Of a stretch of 64,000 nt of DNA, positions 60,229 to 64,000 are shown in pieces. The DNA is from Porcincola sp945869225 (lineage in GTDB: Bacteria; Bacillota; Clostridia; Lachnospirales; Lachnospiraceae). The stretch is taken from positions 62,001-126,000 of the forward strand of contig NZ_JBQKGW010000006.1 in assembly GCF_052118625.1 (NCBI RefSeq). Direction: 5' to 3'. The stretch's first letter is position 1; the number at the start of each line of letters is the position of its first letter. The notes under the pieces were generated by a model. It worked only from the letters and a program-made list of their open reading frames with translations. It did no database searches and was not told the DNA's origin. The translations under genes were made by a program, and so were the position numbers.

Positions 60229-60257
60229 TTGATCATCCAGTCAAAATGAGATATACT
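60229..60257 (+). promoter_or_regulatory. Promoter of the bile salt hydrolase gene
   Basis: TTGATC (60229-60234), 17 bases, TATACT (60252-60257), about 65 bases before the ATG. Confidence 0.6.
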
Positions 60258-60323
60258 GCAGATATGTTAGCATCGTACGGCATAGACCATCTCTTTTTGA
60301 TGGTCGGAAAGAAGGTATCTGAT

Positions 60324-61301
60324 ATGTGCACTGCAGCAACGTACAATACAAGATGTCACTATTTTGGACGGAACCTGGATCTGGAATACTCCTACCACGA
60401 GCAGGTCGCGGTGACCCCCCGCAACTATCCCTTCCAGTTCAGGAATGTGGAATCCATCATGAAGCATCCGGCGATCATCGGCATGGCTTTTGTCGTGAAC
60501 GGCTTTCCGCTCTACTACGATGCCATGAATGAAAAAGGACTCGGAATGGCCGGGCTGAACTTCCCGGACAACTGCGACTTCAAAGAACTGCAGGAAGGAA
60601 AGGACAACATCGCTTCATTTGAACTGATCCCCTATGTTCTCTCTCTCTGCAGCACAACCGCGGAAGCGAAGGCTCTTCTTTCGCACATCAACATCACAAA
60701 TGAACCCTTCAGCGACAAGCTCCCGACCAATCCGCTGCACTGGATGGTCGCCGACGGTAAGGATGTCATCGTCGTCGAGCAGACAGCATCCGGCCTTCAT
60801 GTCTATGATGATCCGGTCGGTGTCATGACGAACAACCCGACCTTTGACATGCAGATGAACCGTCTGGCAGACTACCGGAACCTGTCTGTGGAATCGGCCG
60901 GGCCGTGCACCTTTGCAAAAGGGCTTGACCTTCATCCGTACAGCCGCGGCATGGGCGGCATGGGGCTTCCGGGGGATCTCTCCTCCGCTTCAAGATTCGT
61001 GAAAGTCGCCTTCACGCGGATGAACTCTTTGTCGGATGACTCTGAGTCTGCCAGCATCAGCCAGTTCTTCCACATCCTCGGCAGCGTCGAGCAGCAGCGC
61101 GGACTCTGCAAGCTCGGCGAGGACAAGTATGAGATCACAATCTATTCAAGCTGCTGCAACCTGGATCTCGGCATCTACTACTACACAACCTATGAGAACA
61201 GCCAGATCAGTGCCGTTGACATGCACCACGAGAATCTCGACGGCGACACGGTCGTCACCTATGATCTGATCAAGGGCCAGCAGATCCATTACCAGAACTG
61301 A
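60324..61301 (+). CDS. bsh: Bile salt hydrolase (choloylglycine hydrolase)
   Basis: Cytosolic Ntn-hydrolase that removes glycine or taurine from conjugated bile acids. The ATG at 60324 follows GAAGG and puts Cys at position 2, the nucleophile freed by removal of Met. Key residues line up with known BSH enzymes: Cys2, Arg16, Asp19 (FGRNLDLE), Asn79 (GLNFP), Asn170 (VMTNNPTF) and Arg224 (SSASRFVK). 325 residues is the usual length. The GLPGDLSSASRFV stretch favours BSH over penicillin V acylase. It is monocistronic with a strong terminator. It points to life in an animal intestine. Confidence 0.93.
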   Translation: MCTAATYNTRCHYFGRNLDLEYSYHEQVAVTPRNYPFQFRNVESIMKHPAIIGMAFVVNGFPLYYDAMNEKGLGMAGLNFPDNCDFKELQEGKDNIASFELIPYVLSLCSTTAEAKALLSHINITNEPFSDKLPTNPLHWMVADGKDVIVVEQTASGLHVYDDPVGVMTNNPTFDMQMNRLADYRNLSVESAGPCTFAKGLDLHPYSRGMGGMGLPGDLSSASRFVKVAFTRMNSLSDDSESASISQFFHILGSVEQQRGLCKLGEDKYEITIYSSCCNLDLGIYYYTTYENSQISAVDMHHENLDGDTVVTYDLIKGQQIHYQN

Positions 61302-61323
61302 GAATCTTCGCTTGTACCTACAC

Positions 61324-61361
61324 AAAAAGCGGGAGCTAACCGTTCAGCTCCCGCTTTTTTT
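61324..61361. terminator. Terminator of the bile salt hydrolase gene
   Basis: AAAAAGCGGGAGCT (61324-61337) and AGCTCCCGCTTTTT (61346-61359) are exact complements over an 8-base loop, with T- and A-runs on both sides, so it may also serve the convergent pfkB-like gene. Confidence 0.9.
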
Positions 61362-61485
61362 CTCCTGATCTGCCACCTTATGACACACCATCCACACCAG
61401 CTCAAAGATCTGCTGAATGAACCTTTTCCAGCGAATCATCTGCGAGCAGTCAGATCACACGACCGCCGCTTCCCGCACGGCTTTG

Positions 61486-62448
61486 TCACGCTTGTCCGGA
61501 TATCACTCGTCCGGCATAGTCAGACGCCGTCCTTGTTGCCTCCTGCACCGTAGTTCCTCCGGAGAGGGCATGGATGAACGCACCGTCAAAGGCATCGCCG
61601 GCTCCCAGTGTCGAGACAGGCTTCACCGGCTTTACCGGAATCCAGGTTTCCTTGTGCTGTCCGGCAGACAGCACAAGGATCGGATCGGCTCCATTCCTGG
61701 CAATCACCGTTTTCTGCGGCCTTCTGCTGCTGTCTTTTCCACACATCCTGTCCAGGAGCACCTCTGCTGCGGCCTTCTGACCGGCATGCCCCGTCACCTG
61801 ACTGAGCTCGTCACCGCCTGATCCGAGCACCAGGTCGCTCATGCCAATCATCTGCTCCATGGAGGCCTTCCTCTCTCCCGCATACCCATAGGACTCGGCA
61901 CGTACATTCAAGTCAAAGATCACGGTGGCACCGTGTTCCTTCTGCTCTTTGAAGAAGGCCAGAACGGCTGCGTTGTTTGCAGCATCATCTAAAAATGCCA
62001 TCCCGCTCGTAAAGACAATATCCCCGCTCTCCGCCTTCGGCGTATTCCGGAAGCTGTCTGCTGTAAAATGCGGGTAATCCGCCCACGGCGGGACAAAGCA
62101 GAACATTGTCCGCTCACCGCTCTCATCCAGAACAGCAATGCAGTACATGTTCGACCTGTCGCACGGCACAGCGCCGCTCATGTCCACGCCTGCCTTCTCC
62201 ATCTCTCCTTCCAGATACAGTCCAAGTCCATCCAGCTTCAACGGCGTGATGAACAGAGGGCGGCTCTTTGGGTCTGACAGTTTTCCGATGTTCCGGGCAA
62301 CATTCGCAACCGATCCCCCGCACTGCATCCGGACCAGCATAGAATCAGCGGTTTTTTTTGAGAAATCTCCTCTTGCAAGGGCTGCGCGCATCCCGCCGTA
62401 CGGCACGATCAGATCACAGCACAGATCCCCTACACATATGACGCTCAC
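61486..62448 (-). CDS. PfkB family carbohydrate kinase
   Basis: A 320-residue ribokinase-type kinase. The N-terminal GDLCCDLIVP and CGGSVANVARNIGKL motifs bind the sugar. The C-terminal STLGAGDAFDGAFIHALSGG carries the catalytic Asp and anion hole. The sugar is unknown; the PfkB members nearest in style act on ribose, fructose, ketodeoxygluconate or nucleosides. It starts 9 bases after the TrpF-like gene, so the two act in one pathway, probably phosphorylation and isomerisation of a sugar. Confidence 0.9.
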   Translation of the reverse strand: MSVICVGDLCCDLIVPYGGMRAALARGDFSKKTADSMLVRMQCGGSVANVARNIGKLSDPKSRPLFITPLKLDGLGLYLEGEMEKAGVDMSGAVPCDRSNMYCIAVLDESGERTMFCFVPPWADYPHFTADSFRNTPKAESGDIVFTSGMAFLDDAANNAAVLAFFKEQKEHGATVIFDLNVRAESYGYAGERKASMEQMIGMSDLVLGSGGDELSQVTGHAGQKAAAEVLLDRMCGKDSSRRPQKTVIARNGADPILVLSAGQHKETWIPVKPVKPVSTLGAGDAFDGAFIHALSGGTTVQEATRTASDYAGRVISGQA

Positions 62449-62457
62449 AGCCCCACC

Positions 62458-63129
62458 TCACTCGAAGGAATGCGCGATCCGGCAGAATTCCCGGACCTTT
62501 CCTATGTTCTTCCGGACCAGTTCTCCGTTCTCTTTGTCAGAGGTCTTGGTCAGAGAATCGACCGCATACGGATGCACAGCCCTGATCGCATCCGCCACAT
62601 TGTCCGGTCCGAGACCGCCTGCAAGGATCACCGGAACCTTCACCTTCTCCACGATCTCCCGGTCGATGTTCCAGTCATTCACCTCGCCGGCTGCTCCGAC
62701 ACCCGGAACCGTCTTTGACACCGTATCCAGAATCAGAACATCCGCAAATGTCGCCTTGTATTCTGCTTCCCTGATGCTCTCCGGTCCTGTGATACCGACT
62801 GCCTCCATCAGCTGGACACCTGGAATCTCACGGCGCAGCCGTTCCGCAAACTCCGGATTCCCGTCATAGTTTGCACACAGATGCAGGACATCCGGCATCA
62901 GTCTTTTTGTCTGCGCCAGTACCTCATCCGCCGTCTCCCCGACAGAGATCAGAATGCGGACAGCCTTACCCTTGATGGCGTCAAAGATTTCCTTCGCCCT
63001 CTCCTCCGTGATCGCGCAGGGAAACTTTCCGCCGTGCACGCCAACCAGAAGGCCGATCCGGTCCGCCCCGGCATCGATGCAGGCGAGTGCCTCCTCTTTT
63101 GTCTGAATGGAATAAATCTGTGTATACAT
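62458..63129 (-). CDS. TrpF-like TIM-barrel protein
   Basis: A 223-residue protein resembling phosphoribosylanthranilate isomerase. The ATG at 63129 follows AAAGGGG. It aligns with TrpF at the start (QIYSIQTKEEALACIDAGAD for KICGxTRxEDA) and at the end (PVILAGGLGPDNVADAIRAV and VDSLTKTSD). The catalytic Cys of KICG is replaced by Tyr6. The general-acid Asp seems kept in ILILDT (Asp135). No trp genes are nearby, and it is paired with a PfkB kinase, so a different sugar-phosphate substrate is likely. Confidence 0.75.
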   Translation of the reverse strand: MYTQIYSIQTKEEALACIDAGADRIGLLVGVHGGKFPCAITEERAKEIFDAIKGKAVRILISVGETADEVLAQTKRLMPDVLHLCANYDGNPEFAERLRREIPGVQLMEAVGITGPESIREAEYKATFADVLILDTVSKTVPGVGAAGEVNDWNIDREIVEKVKVPVILAGGLGPDNVADAIRAVHPYAVDSLTKTSDKENGELVRKNIGKVREFCRIAHSFE

Positions 63130-63210
63130 ACCAATAACCCCTTTCCTCTGCACGGCCTTTGGAATGGTTCCAATGGTTCCGGCGTCCTTTCTTCTAATCA
63201 AGTCTCCGGT

Positions 63211-63219
63211 TATTATACC
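63211..63219 (-). promoter_or_regulatory. Extended -10 promoter of the TrpF-like/PfkB pair
   Basis: On the minus strand TGGTATAAT, an extended -10, about 85 bases before the ATG; no good -35. Confidence 0.45.
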
Positions 63220-63236
63220 ATTCCTGCCTGTTGTCT

Positions 63237-63265
63237 GTTGTCCGGTTGACACCGCTCATTTATAA
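63237..63265 (+). promoter_or_regulatory. Promoter of the ClC gene
   Basis: TTGTCC (63237-63242), 17 bases, TATAAT (63260-63265), divergent from the TrpF-like gene promoter. Confidence 0.6.
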
Positions 63266-63366
63266 TCATGATTACAGTGTCAAAAATCCGTCACCACGCA
63301 TGTCTGCATACAAGTGGCGGCAGGACTCAGGTACTTTTTCACTTTGTCTCGCCAGGAGAAAATACG

Positions 63367-64000
63367 ATGGATTCACAGCTGCACAAACAGTTCAATGTCA
63401 TCTTTTTCGGGACGCTCCACGTCCTGGCACTGGCTGCCATGGCGATGGCCTGCGGAATTGTCTGCGGCGTTGTCGGCGGCTTCTTTGCAAGAGGCGTGAC
63501 AGCCGTCACCGGCATCCGCTTCCGGCATCCGGCCGTCATGCTTCTGCTCCCGGTCGGAAGCGTCATCATCTTTCTGTTTTACCATATGCTGCGCTACGAT
63601 AAGGCAAAGGGAACCAACATGGTCATTCTCTCGATCAGGTGCGGAGAAAAAATTCCATTTCGCATGGCCCCCGCGATCTTCGTCTCAAGTATCTTCTCGC
63701 ACCTGTGCGGCGCATCGGTCGGCAGAGAAGGCGCTGCCCTGCAGCTTGGCGGAAGCATCGGTCATGCGATGGGACATCTTTTCCATCTTGAACATAAAGA
63801 ACGCAGAACCATGGTTACCTGCGGAATGGCTGCCGCCTTCTCCGCTGTATTCGGGACACCGGCAACGGCCATATTTTTCTCCATGGAAATGGTCGATGTC
63901 GGCATGATGAACTATGGCTCCATCGTTCCGGTTACCTTCGCGTCTTTCACGGCAAGAGCGGTTGCCTCGCACTGGTGCGGCGTTCCCGCTGAGTCCTATC
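63367..64000 (+). CDS. Partial ClC family chloride channel/antiporter
   Basis: The frame is open from the ATG at 63367 (AGGAG before it) to the window edge, giving about 211 residues. Hydrophobic helices alternate with the ClC selectivity motif SVGREGAALQLGGSIG (about residues 118-133) and the following GMAAAFSAVFGTPATAIFFS. These mark the voltage-gated chloride channel family; the missing C-terminal half would hold the remaining pore residues. The gating-glutamate motif GREG is intact. Channel or H+/Cl- antiporter activity cannot be told from this part. Confidence 0.88.
   Translation, partial: MDSQLHKQFNVIFFGTLHVLALAAMAMACGIVCGVVGGFFARGVTAVTGIRFRHPAVMLLLPVGSVIIFLFYHMLRYDKAKGTNMVILSIRCGEKIPFRMAPAIFVSSIFSHLCGASVGREGAALQLGGSIGHAMGHLFHLEHKERRTMVTCGMAAAFSAVFGTPATAIFFSMEMVDVGMMNYGSIVPVTFASFTARAVASHWCGVPAESY

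Overview
The window looks like chromosomal DNA of a gut Clostridia bacterium, most likely Lachnospiraceae. It is GC-rich, starts are preceded by strong Shine-Dalgarno sequences, and the gene set is typical: MecA, DUF1858, TSCPD, DegV, DUF4127 and DUF624 proteins, ECF transporters and a bile salt hydrolase. I saw no rRNA, tRNA, CRISPR array, phage or insertion sequence. Both edges cut genes: a GH18-like stalk-domain protein on the left and a ClC chloride channel on the right.

Region 1 (1-14.6 kb) holds housekeeping genes: mecA with a DUF1858 gene, a 2[4Fe-4S] ferredoxin, ileS with glgP, divergent rsmA/ksgA, a DUF624 membrane protein, mscS with a Crp/Fnr regulator, and an aldose epimerase. Between the DUF624 and Crp genes lies a compact promoter-terminator unit that looks like a small RNA overlapping a small hydrophobic ORF. 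Region 2 (14.7-27.6 kb) has a divergent phosphoribosyltransferase, a GNAT enzyme, bioY under a clear BirA operator, DUF1284, the degV-DUF308-metG run, murA, a MATE pump, a flavin reductase with a repeat-rich basic extension, and a CBS/DRTGG inorganic pyrophosphatase. Region 3 (27.7-37.8 kb) has a secreted penicillin-recognising serine hydrolase, deoD-mtnN, several small conserved proteins, an AT-richer orphan DUF234-type ATPase behind a 35-bp palindrome, pgi, glycerate kinase and a LUD protein.

Region 4 (37.9-50.3 kb) is the most distinctive block: a minus-strand carbohydrate locus. It encodes a GH38 alpha-mannosidase, a sugar ABC importer (binding protein and two permeases), two divergent DUF4127 proteins, a PIG-L-type deacetylase, an RpiR regulator and a ROK sugar kinase. 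Overlapping stops and starts tie DUF4127, PIG-L and ROK genes together. I infer import, deacetylation and phosphorylation of an aminosugar-containing glycan or conjugate, with the two DUF4127 proteins doing unknown steps.

Region 5 (50.4-64 kb) has an ECF transporter (T and fused double ATPase, with a divergent S gene), a uracil-DNA glycosylase, a nitroreductase remnant, azlCD with a divergent LysR gene, a TetM-like translational GTPase fused to a YacP/Rae1-like NYN nuclease, a bile salt hydrolase, and a PfkB kinase paired with a TrpF-like protein that lacks the usual catalytic cysteine. Many conserved enzymes here carry low-complexity Ala/Gly/Ser/Pro insertions or tails.
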